Shown in pieces: positions 8,290-14,884 of a stretch of 64,000 bases of DNA. The notes under the pieces are model-generated. The model was not told the origin of the DNA, searched no databases, and was given only the letters and a program-made list of their open reading frames with translations. Within the stretch, counting starts at the first letter, position 1. Each line of letters opens with the position of its first letter. The DNA lies in the NCBI RefSeq assembly GCF_008000755.1, contig NZ_CP041690.1:2977260-3041259 (forward strand), read 5' to 3'. The stretch comes from Youhaiella tibetensis. GTDB lineage: Bacteria > Pseudomonadota > Alphaproteobacteria > Rhizobiales > Devosiaceae. The position numbers and the translations under genes were made by a program.

Positions 8290-8318
8290 GGATAGGCGTG
8301 GGCGGGGGTGGGTGTCAA
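8290..8318 (-). promoter_or_regulatory. Promoter of the ilvBN operon
   Basis: On the minus strand a perfect -35 TTGACA (8318-8313) is separated by 17 bases from CTATCC (8295-8290). Transcription would begin near 8283, about 24 bases before the leader peptide GTG. It starts just beyond the stop codon of the neighbouring metallopeptidase gene. Confidence 0.65.
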
Positions 8319-8322
8319 GGGA

Positions 8323-8871
8323 CTAGTGAACAACCGATCCGATGTCCCCCGGAATCCCCGAAGGAACGAACTGGTCATCCCTCGACCCGTCGACTGGAAG
8401 CCCCAGCCTAATTCTCATAGCAGCAGGAGAGACGAGCAATTTCGCCGCCAATGCCTCAGGGGTAAGCACGCCGTCTCGCTGAAGTTGAACAATATGGCTT
8501 TGAGGCATCAGGAGACTAGCTGCGAACCTATTGGCTTCCGTCTCCTCACGTGGACCTATTGCCGTGTTGTGATAGCGTCCGGCAGACGTGCTGCGGTAAA
8601 CTCGATCGTCATCAATCCCCCGCCCTATCAAGTGCCGGTGCAGGAAAAAGTGGCCCAACTCATGTGCGATCGTGAATCGCTTGCGCGCAGTGGAGTGGCT
8701 TGCGTTCACGTTAATTTGGTAGCTACCAGTTTCGGGTATCGACACCAACTCTCCCGAGATATCGGTGTCCAGCCAAGCTTCATGCAGCCTAATGCCGAAT
8801 TCACGGCATATTCCCTCCAAGTCCACGGGGACCTTAGTTTGGGCCCTACGAATCGTCTCTGCTAGCGTCAT
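8323..8871 (-). CDS. ImmA/IrrE family zinc metallopeptidase
   Basis: 182 residues. The zinc motif HELGH is at residues 70-74 within 'FTIAHELGHFFLH', and the second signature 'EETEANRFAASLLMP' near 109-123 carries the third ligand glutamate and the typical LLMP end. ImmA of mobile element ICEBs1 and IrrE/DdrO-type proteases cleave repressors to switch genes on. No helix-turn-helix partner is adjacent here, so its target is unknown. Its start overlaps the end of the upstream membrane-protein gene by 26 bases, which implies coupled translation. The region is visibly richer in A and T than its neighbours, consistent with acquisition by transfer. Family assignment is firm; role is not. Confidence 0.87.
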   Translation of the reverse strand: MTLAETIRRAQTKVPVDLEGICREFGIRLHEAWLDTDISGELVSIPETGSYQINVNASHSTARKRFTIAHELGHFFLHRHLIGRGIDDDRVYRSTSAGRYHNTAIGPREETEANRFAASLLMPQSHIVQLQRDGVLTPEALAAKLLVSPAAMRIRLGLPVDGSRDDQFVPSGIPGDIGSVVH

Positions 8872-9199
8872 CTTGGTCTGTCCCTTGAGCAGCGGCTATT
8901 TCGTTCGCCTCTTGATCTGTCACTGTTACCGCTCGTGCCAACTCCATATAGTCACGAACGAGCGAGGGTAACATAGCCTCCATTCTGTTTACCGCATCTT
9001 GCTCCAGGCGCCGGACGGCCTTCTCTAGCTCTTCCCTGGCAGCGCCGGCAGCAACCTGCTCTGCTCGATACTTCAAGAAGTTAAAAAACGGGAACGCCAG
9101 CAAGGCAATAAGCAACGCAATAAGAGCCATTAGTGCTGATAGATAGTCAAGACGGCCAAATTCCGTGGCCGCGTTGAAGACATTCGGATCCGCTGCCAT
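8846..9199 (-). CDS. Small membrane protein with coiled coil, unknown function
   Basis: 117 residues, not recognised. Residues 1-17 are polar, residues about 18-42 ('LDYLSALMALIALLIALLAF') form one transmembrane helix, and residues 43-85 ('YRAEQVAAGAAREELEKAVR...') are a charged heptad-like coiled coil that should face the cytoplasm. The tail is acidic and ends in 'TDQDDASRDDS'. It is the first gene of a two-gene unit with the ImmA/IrrE peptidase, overlapping it by 26 bases, so the two proteins may work together: a membrane-tethered partner or substrate is possible but is inference. Confidence 0.65.
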   Translation of the reverse strand: MAADPNVFNAATEFGRLDYLSALMALIALLIALLAFPFFNFLKYRAEQVAAGAAREELEKAVRRLEQDAVNRMEAMLPSLVRDYMELARAVTVTDQEANEIAAAQGTDQDDASRDDS

Positions 9200-9219
9200 A
9201 CCCCCTCCAATATCAGCGA

Positions 9220-9248
9220 TTGAGACGCTGACTAATTAGTGATAATTC
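9220..9248 (+). promoter_or_regulatory. Divergent promoter region with palindrome, accessory cassette
   Basis: The 71-base gap between two divergent genes holds the perfect palindrome ACTAATTAGT (9231-9240). It falls between a possible -35 TTGAGA (9220-9225) and -10 TAATTC (9243-9248, spacing 17) for the rightward gene. The palindrome is where a dimeric repressor could bind; no regulator is identified. Confidence 0.4.
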
Positions 9249-9270
9249 GTTCAATAAACAGGAGATTTTT

Positions 9271-9552
9271 ATGGCTGTCTACATCGTGAGCTACGATCTG
9301 CGCGCGCCAGGCCGCGACTATTCAACGTTGTACGCGCGCCTTGGTCAGTGGAAGGCAGTCAGAGGTCTAGAGTCTGTATGGTTCATAAACTGGGATACCA
9401 CGCCAGTGAAGATACGTGATGACCTTCGCCAGTATGTTGATGCGAACGACTTGCTTTTCGTAGCCGAATTGAAGGGCCCGAGTGCGTGGTCCGGCTTATA
9501 TGGCAATGCGGCCCAGATGCTCGTAACGTGGATTGATAACGGAAGTCGGTAG
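9271..9552 (+). CDS. Orphan Cas2-like (SinR-family) small protein
   Basis: 93 residues. The N-terminus 'MAVYIVSYDLRAPGRDYSTL' resembles the first strand and turn of Cas2/VapD-type ferredoxin folds, with Asp9 where Cas2 nucleases keep their metal-binding aspartate. The rest ('SVWFINWDTTPVKIRDDLRQ', 'DANDLLFVAEL') follows the pattern of stand-alone Cas2-like proteins annotated as SinR family, which are not the Bacillus SinR repressor. There is no cas1 or CRISPR array in the window, so it is not part of an adaptation module here. It has a good ribosome site (CAGGAG) and is divergent from the membrane-protein/ImmA pair. Possible roles are an RNase toxin or a nucleic-acid binder; none is shown. 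Confidence 0.7.
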   Translation: MAVYIVSYDLRAPGRDYSTLYARLGQWKAVRGLESVWFINWDTTPVKIRDDLRQYVDANDLLFVAELKGPSAWSGLYGNAAQMLVTWIDNGSR

Positions 9553-9556
9553 CCCC

Positions 9557-10168
9557 TCACCTGCTCACCACCGCCAACTTAACCCCCAACCCCACAAACG
9601 CCGCCGCAAACGTCCGTCGCATCCACATCATCACCTTCGGCCGCGAAACCACGTGCTGCCGCACCGCGGCGGCGCACACGCCATAAATCGCGAACACCAC
9701 GAACGTCAGCGCCATGAACACCGCGCTCAGTTCCAGCATCTTCGGCACCGCCCCGCTCGCGCCCGGGTCCACGAATTGCGGCAGGAAGGCGAAGAAGAAG
9801 ATCGAGAGTTTGGGGTTGAGAATATTGATCAGCACGCTCTCGACGATCACCTGCCGGGCCGAGCGCGGCGCGCTCTGGCCTTCGACATTGAGTGCGCCCT
9901 TCTCCCGCAGCGTCTGCCAGGCCATGTAGAGCAGGTAGGCCACTCCGGTATACTTGATCACCTCGAAGGCCAGCGCGCTTGCATGCAGGAGCGCCGCCAA
10001 CCCGGTGATCGCCGCCGCCATATGCGGAATGATGCCGAGCGTGCAGCCGAAGGCCGCCACCAGGCTCGCTTTCGCCCCGCGCGTCAGCCCGGCGGCCAGC
10101 GTATAGAGCACGCCCGTTCCCGGCGACGCCACGACCACCAGGGTCGTGATGAGAAATTCGATGCTCAT
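9557..10168 (-). CDS. LysE/RhtB family amino-acid exporter
   Basis: A 203-residue inner-membrane protein with about six hydrophobic segments, of the LysE superfamily that exports amino acids such as threonine, homoserine or lysine. The N-terminal helix 'FLITTLVVVASPGTGVLYTL' carries the family pattern (xSPGPxxxxx), and 'GRALYTLAAGLTRGAKASL'-type sequence and 'AAFGCTLGI' follow as usual. The start at 10168 has GGGAGG upstream; the 16-codon extension back to 10216 lacks one. It is convergent with the Cas2-like gene, with only 4 bases between stops. The exported compound cannot be deduced. Confidence 0.88.
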   Translation of the reverse strand: MSIEFLITTLVVVASPGTGVLYTLAAGLTRGAKASLVAAFGCTLGIIPHMAAAITGLAALLHASALAFEVIKYTGVAYLLYMAWQTLREKGALNVEGQSAPRSARQVIVESVLINILNPKLSIFFFAFLPQFVDPGASGAVPKMLELSAVFMALTFVVFAIYGVCAAAVRQHVVSRPKVMMWMRRTFAAAFVGLGVKLAVVSR

Positions 10169-10250
10169 CGTGCTGCCTCCCGCCTGAGAGACTACCAGCC
10201 GCCATCCCTTTGGCAATCCGTGTGTTTCGCGAAGGCCACCCCCGCGCCCC

Positions 10251-10853
10251 CTACTCGCTCACCCCGCCCGATTTCGGCTGTCGCCACTGGTTGGCCCGGA
10301 TGTTGACCGCCGCCTTCTCCACCGTCTCGACGATGCGCCTGGCTCGCGTCTCGTCGGTCCTGGCGCCCCCGATCCATTCGAGGATCGCCCGCTTGGCCGA
10401 GCGCGGGAAGGCCGACCAGTAGCGCAGCGCCTCGGGGTTCGCTGCCAGCGCCGCCGCGAGATCGTCCGGCTCGGCCAGCGCCTCCACGGCATCGAGCGCG
10501 TTCCATTGCCCGTTGCGCCGCGCGGCCTCCACCAGGCGCATTCCGGCCGGGGCCATCGCTCCGCTGGCAATCAGCCGCTCGACCCGGGCGCGATTAACCT
10601 GCGACCAGGCGCTGCCTTCCCGGCGCGGGGAAAGGCGCAGCATCGAGCGGGCGTCGTCCAGCTTGCGCGGCAGGCTGTCCACCCAGCCGAAGCACAGCGC
10701 CTCCTCCACGATCGCTTCATAGGGCACGTGCCGCCCGTCGCCCTTCTTGTAGGTGACCAGCCAGATACTCTCGCCCTGCCCGTGGTGCCTCTCGAGCCAG
10801 CCGCGCCACTCCGCCCGGCTGGTCACCTCCACCATCTCATGCTTGCCGGCCAT
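10251..10853 (-). CDS. YdeI/OmpD-associated family protein
   Basis: 200 residues, cytosolic, of the YdeI (OmdA) family whose biochemical role is undetermined. The N-terminal part has 'WRGWLERHHGQGESIWLVTY' and the signature 'YEAIVEEALCFGWVDS', followed by 'RREGSAWSQVNRARVERLI'; the C-terminal part has 'FPRSAKRAILEWIGGARTDE', typical of the family's second helical domain. Length is normal. It is on the same strand as the LysE gene, 82 bases upstream of it, and could be transcribed with it. Confidence 0.82.
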   Translation of the reverse strand: MAGKHEMVEVTSRAEWRGWLERHHGQGESIWLVTYKKGDGRHVPYEAIVEEALCFGWVDSLPRKLDDARSMLRLSPRREGSAWSQVNRARVERLIASGAMAPAGMRLVEAARRNGQWNALDAVEALAEPDDLAAALAANPEALRYWSAFPRSAKRAILEWIGGARTDETRARRIVETVEKAAVNIRANQWRQPKSGGVSE

Positions 10854-10995
10854 TCCGCGTCACCCGCGTGGTTGCGCCGCCGCCAGTCTAGCGCCCTCGC
10901 AAATCCGGCGAAACCAGACCGGCGCCGATCTCTCCCCCGCGTGCCCGTTCCGCCTAACCCACGGAGGCCATGGGCAAATCGCGCCGCGCCCGCCG

Positions 10996-11307
10996 ACTTA
11001 TCCCCCGATTTTGCTTCTCGCGCATACTTTGCCCATCCCTCCGCCAATAGCGGGGCACTGACGAGGTGTCCGGCGGCCGGTGGCGAGTTCGGGCTGCGGT
11101 TTCGCGAACGCAGCTTGCGTCACGGGGTTCTGGGAGTTGGGGGAAGCAGGGGTCGCCCTGTTTCCGGCCTAAGTGTGACGTGACCGGCCCGGAGTGCGCT
11201 CGCGGGCAACTTGCGTGTACGGGTTCGTAGAACCCCAACGCTCAGGGGCGAGGCGAGCCTCGTTCATCCATCTTGTGTTCGTGAGGCAGACCTCGCCCCG
11301 AGCCGCC
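10996..11307. repeat. Long intergenic element, copy A (inverted relative to 29772-30103)
   Basis: The 645-base gap 10854-11498 contains no credible gene. Most of it is an element also present, in opposite orientation, at 29772-30103. The core 11165-11217 is identical over 53 bases to the reverse complement of 29871-29923. Other shared blocks are CTTCCCCCAACTCCCAGA, a block around TTGGCGGAGGGAT and AAAGTATGCG, and a GGGGCGAGG ... CCTCGCCCC inverted repeat that would form a hairpin. Blocks are in the same order with variable spacers. It looks like a mosaic intergenic repeat or a structured RNA; I cannot name a family. The remaining bases (11308-11498) show GC-rich sequence and a ribosome site for the kinase. 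Confidence 0.75.
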
Positions 11308-11498
11308 GTCCCTGCAGCACCCGCCGGCCTTGTGGCCGGGCGGCGCTTCGGCGCGCCTGCTTGCCCAAGAGACGGTCAAGAGACGGTCAAGCGACGGCCA
11401 TGACGCGGCCGTGACCGCGTTTGCGGGCATATGCCCCTTCCCACAAGCCGCTCCAGCCAATAGTGATTTGGACGTTGCCGTTCAGGAGGCTTTCGCCC

Positions 11499-13046
11499 AT
11501 GTCGCTGCGCTGGCGCATCCTTGCGCTCGAAATCGCCAGCCTCGTCTTCATCCTCGCCATGATCGCGCTGATGGCCGGCGCGTTGCGCCTGTCCGGTCAT
11601 TTCGCCGGCCGGGTCGATGGCGTCCACAAGCGTTTCGAGGCCTTGGCCGATCTCGATGGCCGCGCCAACAATTACGGCGAGCAGGTCGCCAGCACCCTGC
11701 TGCTGGGCCGCGAGAAGATGGCCGACCTGCAGACCGCGCGACTCGACATGGAAAAGGTCTTCGCCCGGCTCAACCAGGCCACCCGCGACGAGATCGCCAC
11801 CCTTGGCGGCCTGAGCGAAGTGCAGGCCGAATTGCCCGAGGTCGAGGAAAACCGGCGCATGCTCGAACTCTATCACGGCATCGATGTCAACGCGACGCGG
11901 GCCCTGGCCCTGCAGCGCGATGGCCGGCAGGTCGAAGGCATCGCCCTTTTCTCGCGCGACGTCGCCTTCCGCCTCGCCAACGAGCTCCAGCCCCAGATCG
12001 ACCGGGCCCTCCAGGACGAGCGCGCCGAAGTCGCCGATCAGCTCGATGCCATCGCCACCTGGCAGGCGCGGCTATGGGCCGGCGGCGCCGTGCTCGCCGT
12101 GGCGGCCCTCGCCTGCCTCATCTCCCTGGGCTACCTCCTGCGGCGCTCCATCGTCCGCCCCCTGGGCGAGATCGCCACCGCCGCCGAAAAGCTCGCTGCG
12201 GGGGACTACGCCCAGCGCCTCGATTTCGCCGGCAAGGACGATTTCGCCGAGTTCGCCACCGCCTTCAACGCCGTGGCCGCCAATGGCGAGAAGACCGCCA
12301 CCGAGCTGGCCACCCGCACCGCCGAGCTGCGCTCGGTCAGCGATCAGCTCAAGGTCATCGACAATCGCCGCACCCAGTTCCTGGCCGATGTCAGCCACGA
12401 GCTGCGCACCCCGCTCACCGTCCTGCGCGGGGAGGCCGACGTGGCCCTGCGCGGCCCGGCCGATGCCGCCGAGCTGCGCCAGTCCATCGAGCGCATCCAG
12501 GGCCAGGCCAAGGATCTGGGGCGCCTGCTCGAAGACCTCATGGCCTTTGCCCGCGCCGATGCCGAGAACCAGCCTTACATCGTCACCGATGGGCGTCTCG
12601 ACGATGTCGTCAGCCTCGCCGCCGAAGAGGCCGAGCTACTGGCCGAGCCGCGCGAGGCCCGCATCGCGGTGTCCCTCAACGATGGCGGCCGGCATGTCGA
12701 GGCCGATTTCCGCCGCATCCGCCAGGCGCTCATGATCGGGCTGGATAACGCGGTCAAGCACTCCCCGCCCGGCGGCACCATCGGCATCCAGACCGAGGCC
12801 CTGGACGACAGCATCGCCATTCGCATCACCGACGAGGGGCCCGGCGTCACCCCCGAGGACCACCCCCGGGTCTTCGAGCGCTTTTATCGCGGGCGCGGCG
12901 AGAGCGACCTGGAAAACGAAGGGCTGGGCATCGGCCTTGCCATCGCCAAGGATATCCTCGATCGCCACGGAGGCACTATAAGTCTGGAGAACCGGCCCGA
13001 GGGCGGGGCGGTCCTGGAGTTCACTTTACCGGCAGGCGCACGCTAG
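11499..13046 (+). CDS. Two-component sensor histidine kinase
   Basis: 515 residues. A first transmembrane helix (about 10-32), a periplasmic helical sensor region (about 33-190, 'EKMADLQTARLDMEKVFARL'), and a second helix (about 190-212) are followed by a HAMP domain ('RRSIVRPLGEIATAAEKLAA'), a dimerisation domain with phosphorylated His300 in 'DVSHELRTPLTVLRGE', and an ATPase domain with N box 'GLDNAVKHSPPGG', 'DEGPGV' and 'GLGIGLAIAKDILDRHGG'. The start at 11499 follows AGGAGG at 10-base spacing and leaves a short cytoplasmic tail. The response regulator gene starts 4 bases after the stop. The stimulus is not readable. Confidence 0.93.
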   Translation: MSLRWRILALEIASLVFILAMIALMAGALRLSGHFAGRVDGVHKRFEALADLDGRANNYGEQVASTLLLGREKMADLQTARLDMEKVFARLNQATRDEIATLGGLSEVQAELPEVEENRRMLELYHGIDVNATRALALQRDGRQVEGIALFSRDVAFRLANELQPQIDRALQDERAEVADQLDAIATWQARLWAGGAVLAVAALACLISLGYLLRRSIVRPLGEIATAAEKLAAGDYAQRLDFAGKDDFAEFATAFNAVAANGEKTATELATRTAELRSVSDQLKVIDNRRTQFLADVSHELRTPLTVLRGEADVALRGPADAAELRQSIERIQGQAKDLGRLLEDLMAFARADAENQPYIVTDGRLDDVVSLAAEEAELLAEPREARIAVSLNDGGRHVEADFRRIRQALMIGLDNAVKHSPPGGTIGIQTEALDDSIAIRITDEGPGVTPEDHPRVFERFYRGRGESDLENEGLGIGLAIAKDILDRHGGTISLENRPEGGAVLEFTLPAGAR

Positions 13047-13050
13047 ACCC

Positions 13051-13734
13051 ATGAAGATACTTGTCATCGAAGATGATCGCCGCATCGCCTCGTTCCTCGA
13101 GCGGGGACTGGCTGCCGAAGGCTACCAGGTGAGCGTGGAACAGGATGGGCGCGATGGCCTCGAGCGGGCGCGCACCGACAATTTCGATCTCATCATCCTC
13201 GATCGCATGCTGCCCTATATCGACGGCATGGAGGTCTGCCGCATCCTGCGCGAGGAGCGGCGGCCCGCCATGATCCTGATGCTCACCGCCAAGGATAGCC
13301 TTCAGGACAAGGTCGAGGGTCTCAAGGGTGGCGCCGACGATTACCTCACCAAGCCCTTCGCCTTCGACGAGTTGCTGGCGCGCATCGTGGCGCTGCGCCG
13401 CCGGCGCTCTGACATCGATCACGAGGACATCCTGCGCATCGGCCCCCTGGCCCTCGACCCGCAATCGCGCCGCGTCACACGGAACGACCGCCCGATCGCC
13501 CTGACGGTGCGCGAATTCGAGCTCCTGCGCTACCTCATGGTCAATGCCGGCAAGGTCGTTTCGCGCCAGCGGCTTCTCAACAGCGTCTGGGAATATGGCT
13601 ACGATCCGGGCACCAAGATCGTGGACGTCTACGTCCGCTACGTGCGCGCCAAGATCGACGAATCCGGCCAGCCGTCGCTCATCGAGACCGTACGCGGTAT
13701 TGGCTACATGATGGGCGGCGAGGCGGCCGGCTGA
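13051..13734 (+). CDS. OmpR/PhoB-type response regulator
   Basis: 227 residues. The N-terminal receiver domain has the acidic pair 'EDD' (residues 7-9), phosphoacceptor Asp51 in 'LIILDRMLP', Thr in 'MLTAKD' and Lys in 'YLTKPF'. The C-terminal winged helix (about 130-222) includes 'LTVREFELLRYLMVNAGKVV' and 'TVRGIGYMM', which binds DNA. It is the cognate partner of the preceding kinase by gene order and 4-base spacing. Target genes are unknown; no direct-repeat operator was recognised nearby. Confidence 0.93.
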   Translation: MKILVIEDDRRIASFLERGLAAEGYQVSVEQDGRDGLERARTDNFDLIILDRMLPYIDGMEVCRILREERRPAMILMLTAKDSLQDKVEGLKGGADDYLTKPFAFDELLARIVALRRRRSDIDHEDILRIGPLALDPQSRRVTRNDRPIALTVREFELLRYLMVNAGKVVSRQRLLNSVWEYGYDPGTKIVDVYVRYVRAKIDESGQPSLIETVRGIGYMMGGEAAG

Positions 13735-13826
13735 CCCGGCTTTCTCTCCAAATTCTAACCATTCCCTCAACATCGTCTAACCTGCCGGTCGTAATTTTTC
13801 CGGGGTCTGGACTACGGAGAGTTGGA

Positions 13827-14015
13827 ATGGACGGCTGGCCCCGCATTTCAAGCAAGCGCTTCGATGGCGAGAGCATGGACACCTACCGCAGGCGCGCCGC
13901 TCAGATCGCCGAGATCATCACCGGCTTCCGCATGGGCCGTTTCGACAGCGAGACCGCCGACGAGATGGAACAGCGCCTGGCGGACCTCCAGAACCCCATC
14001 CTCGAGCATCACTGA
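13827..14015 (+). CDS. Small conserved-looking protein (62 aa), unknown function
   Basis: A 62-residue, charged, mainly helical protein with no signal peptide or membrane segment ('MDGWPRISSKRFDGESMDTY ...'). The segment 'RMGRFDSETADEMEQRLADL' looks like an amphipathic helix. Codon use matches neighbouring genes, a purine-rich GGAGAG lies upstream of the ATG, and a terminator follows 25 bases after the stop, so I take it as a real gene. It follows the response regulator on the same strand, 92 bases away, and could be read through from it. Confidence 0.6.
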   Translation: MDGWPRISSKRFDGESMDTYRRRAAQIAEIITGFRMGRFDSETADEMEQRLADLQNPILEHH

Positions 14016-14040
14016 GCCGGCATCTGCCGGAAAAGCAAAA

Positions 14041-14066
14041 GGCCCCGATCCGGGGCCTTTGTCGTT
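14041..14066 (+). terminator. Rho-independent terminator after the 62-aa gene
   Basis: GGCCCCG-ATC-CGGGGCC (14041-14057) is followed by TTTGTCGTTT on the plus strand. The preceding AAAA also makes it usable from the other strand. Confidence 0.8.
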
Positions 14067-14077
14067 TCTGCGGCCAG

Positions 14078-14103
14078 AAACGCGAAAGGCCCCTTGCGGG
14101 GCC
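14078..14103 (-). terminator. Rho-independent terminator of the cold-shock gene
   Basis: On the minus strand GGCCCC-GCAA-GGGGCC (14103-14088) is followed by TTTCGCGTTTC. It lies 31 bases after the cold-shock stop codon. Confidence 0.75.
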
Positions 14104-14133
14104 CTCCTGTTGTCGCCGGGGCGACCTGGCTCC

Positions 14134-14340
14134 TTAGAGAGCCTTGATGTTGGTCGCCGACAACTTGCCGTCGCGGCCGGACTGCAGGTCGTAGGAGACC
14201 TTCTGGCCTTCGTTGAGCGTGGTCATGCCCGAGCGCTCCACGGCGGAGATGTGAACAAAAGCGTCCTTGGTGCCATCCTCGGGCTGGATGAAGCCGTAGC
14301 CTTTGGTGGTGTTGAAGAACTTAACGGTGCCGATGGTCAT
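14134..14340 (-). CDS. Cold-shock protein, CspA family
   Basis: A 68-residue OB-fold nucleic-acid binding protein that melts RNA structure, usually at low temperature or in stationary phase. The RNP1 motif 'KGYGFIQPE' and RNP2 'DAFVHISAV' are intact, and the N-terminus 'MTIGTVKFFNTTKGYGFI' is typical. The start at 14340 gives the standard length; the frame extends upstream only through untranslated leader. The leader contains a strong hairpin (14388-14410), as expected for a gene regulated after transcription. Confidence 0.95.
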   Translation of the reverse strand: MTIGTVKFFNTTKGYGFIQPEDGTKDAFVHISAVERSGMTTLNEGQKVSYDLQSGRDGKLSATNIKAL

Positions 14341-14387
14341 GGTAAACCTTGTGATGATGCCGGACCCAACTCGGGCCGGCGCGTTTT

Positions 14388-14410
14388 CTTGTCCGCAACG
14401 CGCGGACAAG
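14388..14410 (-). promoter_or_regulatory. Hairpin in the cold-shock gene 5' leader; part of gene-free gap 14341-14680
   Basis: A perfect 9-bp inverted repeat, CTTGTCCGC-N5-GCGGACAAG, lies 48 bases upstream of the csp start. On the csp strand it is followed by AAAA, not T, so it is not a terminator for csp. It may be a leader structure that changes with temperature. TATAGG just upstream (14413-14418, minus strand) could be part of the -10 region. The rest of the gap holds a second inverted repeat, CCTTCCGG-N16-CCGGAAGG (14615-14646), and the hairpin at 14659. Confidence 0.5.
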
Positions 14411-14658
14411 GCCTATAAACGTTCGCAAGATCAGGAGGTTTCCAAGCACCGGCGAGCCGGTAGTTCAGATAGCGCAAGTTCAGACGAAAACGTAACCGCA
14501 TTATCGCTGGCTATTGCGACGTTATCAAGTCATCACAGCGCAGGGATGATATGCACCGCTCCCAGGCTTTTCGAATGGCGACAAAGCCTTGCCCGCCGCG
14601 GCGCGCGCCCTCCCCCTTCCGGCCGGTCTACCCTGCAACCGGAAGGCCCGTTCGCTAG

Positions 14659-14679
14659 TTTTCACCCGGGAGGTGAAAA
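14659..14679 (+). promoter_or_regulatory. Hairpin enclosing the ribosome binding site of the 67-aa gene
   Basis: TTTTCACC-CGGGA-GGTGAAAA is a perfect 8-bp stem whose loop and 3' arm contain the Shine-Dalgarno sequence GGGAGG. It ends one base before the ATG at 14681. Folding would hide the ribosome site, so it may control translation; a palindromic DNA operator is the alternative. Confidence 0.5.
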
Positions 14680-14680
14680 C

Positions 14681-14884
14681 ATGTCATCAGCATTCGTCAG
14701 GGAAGGCGGCGGGGAAACGCCGCGCGTCTGGCAGAGCCGCGAGAGCGCCGCTGAAAGTCTCGCAACGTGGCGCACAATTGATGGCCAGCACTACAACTAC
14801 GAGATCCGCGCACGCCCTCACGGCGGCTTCATGATCGCCCGACTCAACAAGTCGGGCGGCTTCGATAGCTGGGTTTCCGATTAG
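14681..14884 (+). CDS. Small protein (67 aa), unknown function
   Basis: 67 residues, unrecognised. The sequence 'YEIRARPHGGFMIARLNKSG' suggests a small beta-sheet domain. There is no signal peptide or membrane segment. The start is fixed by GGGAGGTG ending 5-8 bases upstream, itself held in a hairpin. Its stop codon overlaps that of the convergent ribosome hibernation gene by 3 bases. Upstream in-frame sequence to 14303 is open but lies in the cold-shock leader and is not credible coding sequence. Confidence 0.6.
   Translation: MSSAFVREGGGETPRVWQSRESAAESLATWRTIDGQHYNYEIRARPHGGFMIARLNKSGGFDSWVSD

Noticed and set aside
9271-9552. CRISPR-Cas adaptation locus suggested by the Cas2-like protein.
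   Set aside because: No direct-repeat array and no cas1 or other cas gene in the window.
10954-11238. Short open frames in both strands within element A, with peptides similar to frames in element B.
   Set aside because: The similarity reflects the shared DNA repeat; no ribosome sites or consistent codon use.
11330-12748. A 472-codon plus-strand frame overlapping the histidine kinase in another frame.
   Set aside because: Arg/Pro/His-rich shadow of the kinase gene, which has complete motifs in its own frame.
13021-13773. A 250-codon minus-strand frame over the response regulator.
   Set aside because: Shadow of an intact response regulator with all receiver residues.
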